Assembly: GCA_036937835.1 (NCBI GenBank) | Contig: CM072873.1 | Span: 13,194,001-13,258,000, forward strand | DNA length: 64,000 nucleotides | Reading direction: 5' to 3' | Origin: Pampus argenteus | Taxonomy: Eukaryota; Chordata; Actinopteri; Scombriformes; Stromateidae | In this document: positions 11,963 through 24,674 of the stretch, in pieces | How the letters are laid out: every line of letters starts with the position of its first letter | How positions within the stretch are numbered: the stretch's first letter is position 1 | Made by a program: the position numbers and the translations under genes | Notes under the pieces: model-generated | The model's database searches: none | Seen by the model: the letters and a program-made list of their open reading frames with translations, nothing else | Told to the model about the DNA's origin: nothing

Positions 11963-14420
11963 AAAATTATAATGTAATTATTGAGATGCCATTAGAAATT
12001 AATGTGATTTGTACTCTGTATCCTTAAATAATCAGACATCACATCTATGACATTTAAAGGATTAAAAAAATAAAAGGTTTGGATGCTTGAAATGTCTGCA
12101 GCATGTAGGCAGGTGTTTCATAATGTTGCATGCTGCTCTGATGATGATTCCTTTCACACATAAAGCTTGGACAGAGCTCTAATCTCCTGAAATGCATGCA
12201 ATTATTGGTTGGCATAAAACATGACAGCTGTCATCCAACATATTGAAGGCTTTCACTGTGAAAGGTAATGGGCAGTAAGGTGAAAATTGGACAGGTTTGC
12301 TTTTTAGAGTGGATGCAACCTGCCCAAATTGACGTGACTGACACTGAGGGGCCTCTCTTGAGTGACTACAGCTTAGTGAGAGATGACATGACAAGCACAT
12401 AGTGCTTTCTGCTGCACTCCCCTGGTGTCATAAGTGACCCATTTTCCCTTTCTAATTGCAATTCCCTCTTTAAAACTACACAAAGGATGCTTCAATGTGC
12501 AACAGATCACACACAATGCAATATGAACTATTAGTCTTTATTTCTAATGCTTTTCTATGTTATACACTCACCCTTTGTTTATATGTATATTTAGATGAAG
12601 ATGATGATACTTGAGCTAAAAGATATGGCCAACATGCAGACCCAAAACGAGACCATCTGACTCCAGGGACAAAAACCTGATTATTCCTTGTCAACTTATA
12701 AAACCAAAGCCAAAAATTTCACATTAATAGGTTTACAGTATGAACTGTGACATTTAACCTATAGTGTAAATGGTTAATGGTAAATAGATGCTAATCCATA
12801 TACTGCTAATCTGATGTTGGCTTGTTGTCTGATGTATTCCAGTCTAGAAATGCAGATGACTGGAGACTGACCCCCAAATTGGGCTGCAGCATGTTTCTCA
12901 TGACATGCCACTGGGAAAAAAAAATGTGTGGACACAGGAAAGATGAGATCGCTAGGTAAGAGAAGGCATCTAATTTGAAAAGGCCTTCCAGACATTCCTG
13001 TAATTTATGTAAGAGAATGCTGCATGACTTCTCCTGGGTCCAAACTGGAGAACTGGGTGTATCAACCAATTGCTAAGTGGCTGGTAGAGAGAAACACTCA
13101 CTGTTTTCCGGCTGGGCCCCACTCACAGGGGATTCTCCACAAATGAATAATACATCTTCTCCATTTAATTTGGAAAGCAGCCGTAATGAGGCACTTTTGC
13201 ACAGTATTTTCCTACTCTGGGCTCTCACATGCCATAAGCACTGTGTGGTTGAATTTAAAGCCGTTAATGGTCATAAACTGGTGAAAAGGGGCAAAAAGCA
13301 AGAGACATACTTATTATTTCTATTTTGTGGATGTGCAAATTGACTTGACTTTATTACCCAAATTAACAGAGTGGCAGCATCTTGAGGATGAGAAATGTGA
13401 TTTAAAAGTATGAATCTAAGCAAGAGACGGGGAAAAAAATTTTTAGGGGTAATGTCAATGAATAATTTTTTTTCCTCCCTGAACAGCTAGCATAAAACAA
13501 TATTGTTTAAATTATTTATGTAAATCAGCTGACAACTGATCAAACATAAGTCAACAAGACCAAAGTATGTGTAGTAGTACAGTTGTAATGGGTTCTTACA
13601 CAAAAAATACTTTCATGTCCAACAATTATACCAACGTATCATGATTAACTGTACAAGCTTAAAAGACTGCCTCAACCTCCTACATAGTTTTGAATGATCC
13701 AAAGAGGAAGGTGAGGAGCATGGAGGAGGCTTATAGGAGTATTCTCGTGATAAACGGGTATGACCCATTAAACCCTCCGGGCCTGAGTAAAATACAGTGA
13801 CGCAAAGCCTCGCTGTAATTTTACCATAAAAGAGTCAGCCATTCTTGGATGTAAATTTACTGAGGGGGTTGTAACATTTTACAGCTGGTACTCTGTACTG
13901 GATATGATCACATTTGCTCAGTGATGTTGAGATTATGATCCCTAGACGATGTGTTTTGCCACAGACAAGCCATAACCTCCGTACAAGTATTTTAATTACT
14001 GTTAAAATTGCAATTAATGAGCAACTGTAAGCAGTGAAGAAGCAGAAAGCTTCCTGCATTATAAAAATATATCGGACTAGTTACCTTGCTGTTGAAGATG
14101 GCAGAGCATTAGAAGTAGCCTCTTAGTATTTTTTTGAAAGGAAGAAAAGTATTAAAGTATCTCTTTGTCTATCTTTGATTTAAATAATGGTGAAAAATAA
14201 GAGGCAGATGGCATCCTGCACAATCCTGCCATATATTCCTTCTGAGTTGTAATCAGAGCATCAGGAGCATGCGGCCTGTCCCAGTCTAGACTAGCACCTA
14301 TCTTATTTATAGATCGACAAATCAGTTTGTAGGGGAAAAACAAAAAGGACCAAAGAGAAAAGCAGAAAATCAAAGATATGAAAGTCCTTGTTGTCATTCG
14401 TTTCTGTGAAGTTGTTTTTT
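11963..14420. other. gene-free interval
   Basis: No gene is recognised. The composition is AT-rich and mostly unique. Small frames such as 12774-12995 and 13077-13343 have no splice or codon support. Confidence 0.4.
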
Positions 14421-14429
14421 TTTTTTAAG

Positions 14430-14640
14430 TCGACCGTTTCCCTGCAGACGGCGTCGGCTTTTCGTTGATAATGAGCAACGCAGCAAACCTACAGAGGAAT
14501 TGCACTGCAGAGGGAGCTTAATTAAAGAATAATTGACTTATATTTTCAATTAATTGAGTTGTTTGAAGTGGTGCGATCGCCTCGCACTGACAAACTATAC
14601 CTTTAGACGGCAGGCGCCTCATGCATATTGGTTGAAATGG
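14430..14640. promoter_or_regulatory. candidate conserved non-coding element
   Basis: A unique block runs from GACGGCGTCGGCTTTTCG to a segment with stacked TTAATTAA, AATAATTG and CAATTAATTGAG cores and then GCGATCGCCTCGCACTG. Dense TAAT/ATTA cores in unique sequence resemble deeply conserved vertebrate enhancers. Conservation is untested. Confidence 0.35.
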
Positions 14641-15149
14641 AAAAAAAAGCATCTTTCATTGGCTGGGGAAAAACATGAAATAAATGGCTTGAAATTGGAA
14701 ATCTAACACGATTTGAGATGCTGAGAAAGAACATCTTTCTTCTGATGCTTGATCGACTGGATGAGCCTGGGAGGGAAAAGCAATTCTCTCTCGCTGTGTT
14801 TGTATAAGCAAGGGGGAGTGTTTTAAGAGAATACCAGGTATAATAGAACCAACAAGAAAAAAAAAAACTATGATTATTATTATTCCATCTAGGCCATAAA
14901 TTCAAGCTTAGCATGTCAACACCTACGCACTGTACCTCAAACATATAATCTCCCTCCCACTCACAGGCAGAGAGAAATGCTGAAATTTACAGATCACACA
15001 GATCTGTTGTGACACCTAATGTGAGTGGCGTTTAGCTGTTATCACTGAACACTGCTCAACCTCCACTCCAATAGAAAGTCCACTTAGCTTTCCTGTGAGA
15101 GGAATATTTGAAATTCTGGGAATGTATGCATGAAATGGAATAGAAATGA

Positions 15150-15480
15150 TATCTAATGTATATGAATGGGAGCCGTGGCATTCAGGTATTTCACGCTGTA
15201 TGCCCTGACAGAGTCTAAAGTGAATAAGTCGTCAACTCGCATTGAAATTCATATTGTATTTCTGGCTGGAGCTGAGCCCATTTCCCCCCACTGGGCTCTC
15301 GCCATGAGCCATACAATAGTCAGGGAGACGTTTAATGAGGCAAGAGAAAAATATTAAGAAGAAAATCCTTAAACTCAGGAATTGGCATATTCAATAGCCA
15401 GCCTCTAAATTCAATGAGAAAATCTTTTTGTTGAAGCATTTGGCTGGCGGGAGGGAGGGAGGGAGAGAACTTCAACGCAG
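15150..15480. promoter_or_regulatory. candidate conserved non-coding element
   Basis: A unique low-repeat block includes GGAATTGGCATATTCAATAG and TTTAATGAGGCAAGAG and ends in a (GGGA)n run near 15450. The style is that of a conserved enhancer. The minus-strand frame 15332-15643 through it is probably chance. Confidence 0.3.
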
Positions 15481-16470
15481 GAAGACGGAAAAGATTGAGC
15501 GAGTGACTGCGATGAGCTGTGACAATGTCAGCTTTGGTCTGGTCAGCCTGCACAGACGATGAGTGAATATAAGGGCAGCTGGAAGACGAAAGGCAAAAGG
15601 GAAAAGGTTCAAACACACAAGCGGAACAGGAGGTGGTTGCCAATTGGTTGGAGAAGATGGTTTACAGCCCTGAAGATTGCTGGGTCACATCTTGATCAGG
15701 ATGAAAAGCTGTCTCTCTCTGCTCCCTTCCATTTAAACATTGGGTGCTCTGCAAGACCTTCCCTCTTGACTCGGTGAGTCAGCAGTGCACTCCAGCTCAT
15801 GTACAAAGCAACTCGGCCTACCCAGAATTTATCTTTGATCTCCTGGCACTGCTGCCTCATGCAGTTTGACCTTTGGGTCCCCTAGAGAAACTCGCCTGAC
15901 TCTCCATCTGGCTGGGGGGTTTTTTTTTCTGTGCTGCTAAAACAATTTGCAAAGTTGGAGAATGGTACAAGATTGTTTTTGTTATGAGAATTTTTTATGT
16001 ACTTCAGTTAATGGCCTTCCATTTATTCCCCCTATAAGTGCTACTGAAGCATCAGAGTGTTCAGGTTTTCATTTCAACTACGCATTAAAGCTGCTGATTT
16101 CACAGACGAGCTTGTGCCTTGTGCTAATCAGGGTGTAATCACCTGCAGTGAAAACTTGTGAAATCTTTGGGCTTCTGTAGCACTTAGCCGCAAACCTCTT
16201 CATAACCTTAATCCATTTAATCTTCTAACTTTAACCCGGAGTGGCCTCTTTTCAAAGTGAAGACACCTAAACATGCAGATTTTCCAGTCCTATGATTACA
16301 CTGAGCAATTTTTTTCAACCCTTCTGATTTCCCCTTCTTCTAATCCACTCATGTTTATCTATATGCTGTGATGTGTAACATGTGTTTTATTGATAATCCT
16401 GCCTACAAACCACGCTGCACTGAAATGAAGAGCCGGTACACACGTCACAGGGGATAAAAGCTCAACATAT
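15481..16470. other. gene-free interval
   Basis: No gene or recognisable repeat is seen. The sequence is unique and mixed in composition, and may extend the CNE-like region to its left. Confidence 0.35.
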
Positions 16471-16474
16471 ACAT

Positions 16475-16494
16475 ACACACACACACACACACAC
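16475..16494. repeat. (AC)n microsatellite
   Basis: A pure AC run of about ten units is visible in the sequence. Confidence 0.85.
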
Positions 16495-16759
16495 TGCAGC
16501 ATATTGTAATTTTAATCTCCACTTGACATTAACTTGTGCATTTTATCAAACAGCTGTTTGCAGGCAAACATCAGTTATACATCACTAATTAGATGTAATT
16601 ACAAACAGTTTCCATACAGATGAAAACAATCTGTGCGCTGTTTGTTTGATGTCTACCGGCTCATTTTTAAACCGTTTCAAAGCAACAGCAGCATTCATGA
16701 TTTCGAAGTATGGTGAAGAATTTTTCGCTTTGGTGTCATGGATTTGTTCTGACTCTACA

Positions 16760-16773
16760 CTGCCCTCTAGTGG
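16760..16773 (-). promoter_or_regulatory. CTCF-like core motif
   Basis: Minus-strand reading CCACTAGAGGGCAG is a full match to the CTCF core consensus. A second, weaker match in the same orientation lies 0.5 kb away at 17286-17299 (CCAGGAGAGGGCGA). Confidence 0.5.
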
Positions 16774-16923
16774 AGGAGTCAAGGTTTGTCAATTTTAAGA
16801 TTTTGTTGTGCAAAGTTTGATACAGTCAAATACAACACTTCACCTGGGAGTTAATAAACTAAAAATAGCTATATTCATTTAAAATATTGGCCAAAGTATT
16901 GCATTTTGGCCATTCTGCAGATA

Positions 16924-17130
16924 CTACATTGACAAAAGTATGTGGCCACATGAGCATTACACCCAAGAGTGATTAATGAACATAATTACACAACCATTAG
17001 CACTAATCTGCTGCTATAACAGCCTCCACCAGAGGGAAGGGGCTCGAAACCAAACCATGAAAAAACAGCCACAGACCAAAACTACATAAATATAGGCATG
17101 GATGTCCACATAGTTTTAGCCCTATAGTGT
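16924..17130. mobile_element. internally deleted Tc1/mariner-like remnant
   Basis: The left end ATTGACAAAAGTATGTGGCCA and the right end TTAGCCCTATAGTG resemble the termini of a common fish Tc1/mariner element. Interior scraps such as GCTATAACAGCCTCCACC and AAAAACAGCCACAGACC match parts of its transposase region. Only about 200 bp of an element of more than 1 kb remain, so it is a dead, MITE-like copy. The family is recalled from memory. Confidence 0.5.
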
Positions 17131-18000
17131 AAATTAAATATAAAATATAGCTTTGAGCTGTACAGCAAGGTCAATTCAAATTTTACACACTCAAATACTA
17201 AATACTAAATTTCACTCTCAAAATGCACCGTGGTAAGTAAATAGTAAGTTGTCTCCTCTGCAGTCTGACTTTCACAGGAACAAGATCGCCCTCTCCTGGT
17301 CACAGTCAAACTAGTTAGCTTACAGGTGTTTTTATCCAGCCAACACCAGACCCGCCTACACACACACACACACAAACACACCAGATGCACACAACCTCTA
17401 AATCCTCCTCTTGTGTGTTTAATTATTTTTAATGAGCGTTTTCTTCCTTTTTTTTTGCTTTTTGAAACACACAGTGTCCTTGATTGCAGAGTTTCAAAGA
17501 AAATGCCGTGGGTAATACCAGAAATGAGTTTTATTTTTTAAAACAGAAAGAAGGAGAAGATCAAAGCACCTGATGCTGGCATCCAGACAACCCTCCCCCC
17601 TCCCTCTTCCTCCTCCCCACCACTAAAATAAAAATCACCACTCTGGTTTGGTTGACAGCACAAAACTAGATCTTATGAGGCCAGCAAGGGGAGCGGGAAA
17701 GTCTGGCTTCACAGCGAGCCGCAGTCAGAGGAACAACAGATGTTCACAAGATACAGGAATGCATCTGGCATTTGTTGTTGTCATCCGTTGTTGTCTTTCT
17801 TTGCTACATTTCAACTATTTGTTATTAGTAGATGATGCATAGCACAGTTTACTACAAAAACAATCCATAAAAACTGTTCTGGTTTCCTATTCTTCAGGAA
17901 CAAAAGGTCCATTACAAGTCAAAAACAAAGCAATAATGCACCAGTGAGATTCATTTATCCTGCCAGAATATTCACCAGTTAATGAAGACGTAATCGACCG

Positions 18001-18031
<31 letters not shown>

Positions 18032-18462
18032 GTCATGCTTAGTTCCTCAAAGTTGCATCGAGACATTTCAAGATCGCGAGTCAGATAAATAGCAGTTACG
18101 TTGATAAGTAGGTTGTAACCGGCCTCTTCAGCTGCTTCTTTAATCTGCCACATTTTCCTTTCCACTCTTCAATTTGACAAACAGGATTTGAACTGAAGCC
18201 TCCCACACAGTAAACAGCCGACAGTGAGCTGCAAGTGGCTGCGGGAGATATTTACCACTGTATGCGTTTACACCTCCTGCAATCTGGAACAGCAGCTGCC
18301 AGTAGTCCGCTCTTCTTCTTCTACTGCCGCACAAATGTCGCACCAAAGATAAACAACAGTCGGCTTGCTTATTCATCAAATATGAAACCGAAGAGTGATC
18401 TCACTCGAAGTCATGCCACAGTGACCCCAACATAATGATCGCCGTACCCGCGCTGCTCAGGT
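17131..18462. other. ap5s1 3' flank and probable 3' UTR
   Basis: This lies downstream of the ap5s1 stop codon on the minus strand. It includes CA runs at 17357-17373 and 18000-18012, the latter followed by an A-run. The first clear AATAAA on the minus strand is at 17530-17535, which would give a 3' UTR of about 0.9 kb; that end point is an inference. No other gene is seen. Confidence 0.35.
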
Positions 18463-21400
18463 TCACTTGGCCATATAGGCTGCCACTTCCTTCTCCAGAC
18501 TCTGGGCGAAACGATGGTTGAGGAAGAGGAGCTGCCCGCAAGGAAGCAGGCGGCTGAGCAGCACGTCAATACGGTTGCTCTTCAGCAGGACCTGGAGAGA
18601 AAATGTTGTTAAGTGGTGACCTTTACTTACAAATGGTATCTAACAGCTGCAATCTTGCAGCATTTGTCAGGAAAAACTCAGCATATCTCCAGTTCTGTTT
18701 CACTGAATTGATCCTTTAAACATGTTTGGATGCTACAAAATGTTTTATTTGAATACAACAACATAATAAATTCTTTTGAAAAAAAAAAAAAAACATCCAC
18801 ATGTACCAACTCACCTGATTACTCAAGTAAAATCTGGATGTTTTTTTTTTTTTTATGACCACAACAATCACATCAGCCCATCTCTCAGTATCTACCCTGT
18901 CTGTGGCTCTCAGCCTCAAGCCCACTGACTCCAACTAATATATAAATATTTAAGAATCAGGTCACAAATACTATAAATACTTTCATTTTTTTCCTGCGAC
19001 AGAGCTAAACTCTCCATTGTCAATCTTCTCGCCTCATCCCTGCTTCGCAAACAGGCTAGCAGGAAATCGAATGCTCCGTCTTGTTAAATTGAAGTACATA
19101 ATTGTTTTGAAAAGGAAGAAGAGAGAGCAGACTGACCTTACAGTCAATACGGTTCAGACACAGATTATTTATTTTCACCCATCGAAAAAAAAACTAACCG
19201 CAGTCGGTGTTTAATGGAATTCTTTTGCTCCGTTTTTTTCCCACTCTCGCACCTTTGATATCAACGCCCCACTTACAACAGGAAAAAAAAAACTTGCTCT
19301 ATTCAGCTGGGAGTTCAAATCCTAAGAGGCTGAATCTGGCCTCCATTTACAAGTCTGGGAAACGTTAGGTAACGTAAAGGCTGTATCGTGGACATTTCCA
19401 GGTATATTTACATTCTGCGGCTCTACTGCAATATCTTTGCACAATTTACAGTTAAAAAACTTATTTATCTTATACTGGTCCTTTATGCAGCTCCTCAGTG
19501 GCTGTTTTATCTCCTGTGTCTTTCAGCTGATTCCAAGTTGTCACACCATTTAAAGTTTTAAAGGAGATCATACACATCATAGTAACAGCATTAACACTGT
19601 TTAAAAACCCCTTGTCATATTTGTGGTACCTTACCTATTTATAAAAATAGAGAATTCTCCATCCAGAACACATCAGTCAAGTCTCATCAACACTTAACTA
19701 TAATCGGCTATAATAACTATAATAATTACACCGTTTTGATCCATTTAATATTCTGCAAATATTTATCCTTTACTGCTATTTGGGGTTACATGAACTTTCC
19801 TAGTGCAGCTTTAAAAAAATATATATATATATTTTACCGGCAGTTTATTTTGATTTCTAAACGGGTCCCATGATAATTCCTGACTGCACAGACTCTACTG
19901 GAGCTCTGTCTCGAGGATGAAAACCTGTCAGTTTGCGGTTGTGCTCACCTCGCTCCCCTGCCCCAGCATGTGCAGGTGCTCCAGGCAGTGTCGTGTCAGG
20001 TTGCGCAGCGTTCCCTCAGCCAGCAGAAGGTTCTCATGGGACTCGCAAACCAGAGCGAAGCCCAAACTCTGGACGCCCAGCCACAGCACACTCATCTCCT
20101 CAGAAAAGGGGTCTCCAGCTCTCAGTCGCATCACCCCACTATCAGCCTCCTGCAGGGCCAGCGCCTCCTCCCCCGGCACCGTCTCCACCAGCAGTCGTCC
20201 CGATGCCTCCCGGGACAGAGACACAGCACTGTGGACCTGCCTGAGCCAGAGAGACGGAGAGTATTAGATTACTAAATCACCATCCACCACCATCATATCA
20301 GGATCTGGCTATACAGCTAATTTAATCCTGCGGTCTAGTACAATACAAATGATACAATATAAAATAAAACACTGCATCAGTTGGTTCCATATAAAGGTTC
20401 AGATCAGTGATCACATGATTGGTTTATGGGGTGAATTAAGTTCCATTTAACTGCTGCTCTGAATGAATGAAAAAGCTAATTTTCCAAACGCAGTTTTCCT
20501 AAATGCATCCGTGCATTATTGACACTTTGTTTAAGTGGTGGCGGCACAAGATCATTAATTAATTTAAACACCAGGCACATATCTGTAAAGCAAAGAAAAC
20601 TGTCAAAAGGTCAATAAATTATACTTTTGAATGATAGTAGCTCATTGATTTGGTTTTAGAGCAGTCGCCTGGGATCAATTTGTAGCACAGTAAGATAAGT
20701 ACGAGAAAATCATTGAGTGCATAAAGAGCTCAGCAGCAGCTAGACGCTTTATGACTTCTTATACATTTCTTAAAATTTCAATATTTATTACCTCTCCTTC
20801 AATTAGGATGATGTACGTCACCTCTCAATACTGCAGTGCCATCTAGCTCCAAGATAAAACTTGTGATTTATACATATATTAAATCAATGCTACTCCTTGA
20901 CATAAGTGGATCAGTGATGTTATTCTTTTCCATACAGGTTGTCAAGTGGGAGAAGAGAAACTACACAAACACGGCAAGGGTGCGAGAGCTCAAATGAGAC
21001 ACATACAGAGATGATGAAGCAGAGGGTACTCTGAGAGGGAGTCCAGGTTTATATAGATGACAGTTATGTACATAATGCAAGGAACCTGCATATATTGTTG
21101 TTTTTTTCTATTCTTTCTATACGTATGTACTTTTACTTAAATATGATTGCAGGCCTTTTACTTGTCACTTTATTGGTACTTTTACATCAGTAAAGGAGTA
21201 TTGTGACATGTCTTATATGTTTAATGGCATGTGGAGGATGTTTGTGTTGGTTCATAGGCAGCAGCAGACAGACAGACAGACAGACAGACAGACTCACCTC
21301 GCCACCACAGCGACCTTCTCCTTCTGCAGGAGTCGCCTCTCCTCCGGGCTGAGCTCCCGCTGCTGGGCGGACTGGACGCCTTCGTCCGGACCGAAAACAC

Positions 21401-21479
21401 GGGAGTAAAGTACTCTGCTCTCCCCGGGAGCGACAGCACTGAGCGGGCAGACAGTGTGGATCAGGAAACAACGAACCAT
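18463..21479 (-). CDS. ap5s1: AP-5 complex subunit sigma-1
   Basis: Small sigma subunit of the heterotetrameric AP-5 adaptor, which works with SPG11/SPG15 in late endosome and lysosome sorting. Three coding exons join cleanly with GT-AG borders and matching phases: 21298-21479, 19949-20240 and 18463-18591. They give 603 nt, or 200 aa, the same length as human AP5S1. Diagnostic segments are the N-terminal MVRCFLIHTV, WLGVQSLGFALVCESHENLLL in exon 2 (longin-like sigma fold), and GQLLFLNHRFAQSLEKE near the C terminus. The start at 21479 is chosen because it fits the vertebrate protein; an in-frame ATG at 21506 would add nine residues. A (TCTG)n repeat sits immediately after the exon 1 donor. AP5S1 and CDC25B are also neighbours in human (20p13). 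Confidence 0.93.
21265..21294 (+). repeat. (CAGA)n microsatellite abutting ap5s1 exon 1 donor
   Basis: About seven CAGA tetramers on the plus strand run into the splice donor of ap5s1 exon 1. On the minus strand the intron reads GTGAGTCTGTCTGTC. Length changes could affect donor recognition. Confidence 0.85.
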
Positions 21480-21600
21480 GTTGTCTCTGTGAGAAAGATA
21501 AAGCACCGCACGAGAACAGTCAGCTGATTACTCACTTCCGCGTTGGTCAGCTGACCGTTGCTGTTTGGTTTTCAAACCACCTGATGGCGCTCGCGGGCAA
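21480..21600 (-). promoter_or_regulatory. ap5s1: ap5s1 5' UTR / proximal promoter
   Basis: This lies directly upstream of the ap5s1 start. It contains an ETS/GABP-type site (CGGAAGT on the minus strand, 21534-21540), a 12-bp palindrome GGTCAGCTGACC with an E-box core (21545-21556) and a near-CTCF match CCACCTGATGGCGC (21577-21590, plus strand). There is no TATA box. The arrangement fits a housekeeping promoter. The exact transcription start is not visible. Confidence 0.45.
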
Positions 21601-22060
21601 AGATTCACAACTCTTAATTGATTTGTTTGTTTTATTGTTATCAGAGGTTTCGATGTTAAAACATAAATCAATATAAATAAGACCACAAATGTAGTTTTAC
21701 CGTAGACAAAATGGTGTAATATATATCATACATTATAATGAACTGTAGATAAGTCAATAAAAACGTATTATACATGATGGTAAGGAGAATGGTATTCAAA
21801 TACGAAATATAGATTAATAATATTGTGGTCTTAAAACTGAGTGAACATTTTCCTCTAACAATAAGATGTGTGAAGATCAGATTATTTCAATGTATTGATA
21901 AATTCTGTAATTTTCTCACTCACAATCTACATTTCTCCTTGAAAACATTCTTAAAGTATGATATGGCTTTAAAAACTCAAATGACTCCTTCTCCTTTATT
22001 GGAAAATCCAGTCTATGAATATACAATTATATAAAATAAAATTGTTTTTATATTGTTTTT
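21601..22060. other. AT-rich intergenic DNA
   Basis: No gene is recognised. The sequence is strongly AT-rich, with an AATAAA near 22035 on the plus strand that has no assigned transcript. Confidence 0.4.
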
Positions 22061-22074
22061 AGTTGTGATGTTGC

Positions 22075-22205
22075 AGATCATACTCATAGGTAAAACGTGT
22101 TTAACCCAGATTGAAGACGAGCTCGGGGAAACGTTCCTCGTTCAGCAGATGGATTTGAAAACAAGGTGACGAACATCTGCACAGAGGAGCGCAGACATCC
22201 ACCTG
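22075..22205. other. exon-like island, unassigned
   Basis: A CpG-bearing island about 130 bp long stands in AT-rich DNA. On the minus strand a good polypyrimidine-AG acceptor (CTCCTTGTGCCTTCAG) is followed by a 33-codon open frame ending NEERFPELVFNLG and a TAA. The plus strand is also open from TTGCAG to a possible GTGACG donor. I do not recognise either peptide. It could be a terminal exon, a decayed exon or regulatory DNA. Confidence 0.25.
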
Positions 22206-22517
22206 AAGGCACAAGGAGAAAACCACATTTGTGACCACATATATCACATATATATAGTTATTTTATTTTATACTCTTTTAAAATCTTTTACAGCCTGTGG
22301 GCCTGAAATACCAAAGAACTAAAGAGAAACTGTGTTTTTGAGACAGTGTGAGCTGTGAAAATAGAGGTGGATGAAAACAGGGAGAAAACAAAACAGAATG
22401 AGGCTGCAGAGGTCGAGTGAGATCAGTGTTTCGAGGTCTCAGCAGACAAACGGAGGCAGCTGCTAAGACAACAGCTGCTGATGGTCACGCATCTTTACTC
22501 TGAGAGGGTCTGTTCAC

Positions 22518-22541
22518 TGTGTGTGTGTGTGTGTGTGTGTG
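22518..22541. repeat. (GT)n microsatellite
   Basis: A pure GT run of about 12 units is visible in the sequence. Confidence 0.9.
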
Positions 22542-23269
22542 GAGAAACAGCAGTGACGGAGGGGAAAGAAAGAAGAAAGAAAACATTGACCAAGCTTTGT
22601 TAACATTCACTCCACCGTCCTGTTAACCTCCTAACCCTCTGCCCTGCACAGGCCAACTGAGACTAAAACACACTTTAACAAGTCCAAAAAAAAGATGTGG
22701 CAGGCCAAGCTGTTTGGAGGGTTTCGTGATTTTCAATAAAACCTTTTCTTTTCTTGAGGATATTCGGCTCGTCGCACTCGTTACAGCTGTAAGAGCTGCA
22801 TGAGAGCAGCTACTCGCAAGTTCATGAGGCTTTACGTGAGGGAAGTGTTGGTCGTCATTCGAATTGGTGCACTAACTTTAGTCCAGAATAAAATATCTCA
22901 ACAAAAAGTTAATCTGTTAATATATATATAGTGTGTTTGGATTGGCACAAAATTTGAAACACGTTTATAATTTTGGTGACCTTTTATCTACCAGGTCAAA
23001 CCTATTTCTACCTATTAGCACCATAAAATGCTACATTAAGGTAGATGCTGTCATGTTAACATAGCATATAGCTCAAAGCAGCATATACAAGCTCACAGGG
23101 CTGCTAGAGTGGCTGCTGTGTGACACGTCATCATTGCATTATGTTACGTTCATTTGGCAGACAGCTTTGTCTAAAACAGCAAACTGAGTATACCAGCATT
23201 CAAACTCTATCATCTTAACAGCTCTGAGATGGTTGAAATATAAAATATGGTACTAAAATTCAAGATCTT

Positions 23270-23430
23270 GAAATAATGACTATGATGATCCCCTAACTTT
23301 TTTCATCTAGTAACTCCAGCAGGTTAATATTTTGCATTCAGATTTAAACTGTTTTCTCTTCGGTGATCCCCTGTTTTCATCTAATGCCATCATCATTAAA
23401 CATTAAAGTTTCAATGTGTCCAAAACTTTT
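23270..23430. repeat. dispersed teleost repeat with internal duplication
   Basis: The phrase GATCCCCTAACTTTTTTCAT is followed about 75 bases later by GTGATCCCCTGTTTTCATCT, ending in TAATGCCATCATCATTA. Text of this kind (GATCCCCTG…CATCTAG…CCATCATC) is common in percomorph repeats. The nature of the element is not certain. Confidence 0.4.
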
Positions 23431-24649
23431 TCTTTCCAGGACTGAGGCCATCTTTAATTGAACCTCCAAAGAATGTTGTCTGTCTTGTTCAGATTATTTC
23501 AACGAGGACAAACATGCAACACTTGCCAGACAAGCCTTGATTGACACTCAGTCATTTAGATTAAATCAAATTTCCATTTTTGCAAATTATCTTGCTGGAT
23601 CCAAAATAGGTATTATTGTCAGATTTCTTACTTTTCAGATTCCAATGAATAATATGCATTTTGTGATCCCTCCTATATATTGTATCAGTATTTGCTATGA
23701 ATGCATGTTCTCACTCATGAGGACAAACATATGTGACTGAAATGAATCTAGTTTCAGTCATGAATGATCCAGTTAAGAAGCACATGATTTAGATCAAAGT
23801 TGTGTGTCAAAGTTCAAATTTTAAACCAGGATTGATTAATCTAGATTAAAGCAGCTCCTGGTTTGATTCACACCCTGGCCAGGAAACTAACCTGTAATGT
23901 TTGGTCTAGTTATTTGAAGCTTTTCATCTAAAAATATGTGGGCGGTAAGTACTGCTGCTACACCCAAACGATATATGTAATGATTAGCTCAGACTGCTTT
24001 GCATGTATTTTCTTTCAAGTTGATAAGAAAGAAAGATCCCTGCAGGTAATAATTAGCTAAAATCAGTGAGAATTCAATGTGAAAGTGAAGCTAGTTTTTA
24101 ATGTCAGTGTGAAACTTTTCATATTGACGGATGCTGCAGCAGCTGTTTGCAAAAAATCATATTTTGAATATGGAGCAACAACAGCAATGTGTGTGAAGAA
24201 TGTACAGCCAGCTGTGACATGAACACACCGCAGGAAACGTCTGAACGACTTTGAGTGTTTTTGAACTATGGCTCACATTTCCCTTTAATAAAGTGAACCA
24301 GCGGAGGAACAACAACAGGATGGGTGTAAGTTTCTAATCGTCAACAACATTGAAAAATGAAGTTCACATCACAAAACCACAACCCATCCCTCCACCCATC
24401 CTTTGAAACCACTGTGTTATACTCCGTGTTTCACTGCTCTTGTAGTCGGGGTGTTGGGACCTTGTATTACAGGATGGTTTGTCAGTTTACTGCGAGTGTC
24501 AACAGTTCGGAGCAAATAGGGGGTTTAAAAGGTCACAAGACACCCAGGCTGGAGTTTAGTGTGAGGGCCGCTTTGATCAGATCAATGCTGCCTGCAGGAT
24601 CACAGTGGTGGAGGGTTAAACACAACCGACTGGGCTAAGCAGTGAAAAG

Positions 24650-24674
24650 AAGGGTGAGATGGTTTCTCACCCTT
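24650..24674. other. perfect 10-bp stem hairpin
   Basis: AAGGGTGAGA is followed by a 5-base loop and TCTCACCCTT. The short inverted repeat is seen directly. It is too short to call a microRNA precursor. Confidence 0.5.

Noticed and set aside
20840..20855. Possible CTCF motif GCTAGATGGCAC on the minus strand
   Set aside because: The 5' half of the core consensus does not match when aligned; fewer positions fit than in the reported sites.
24650..24674. Hairpin as a microRNA precursor
   Set aside because: The stem is only 10 bp with a 5-base loop, far shorter than a precursor, and no known mature sequence was recognised.
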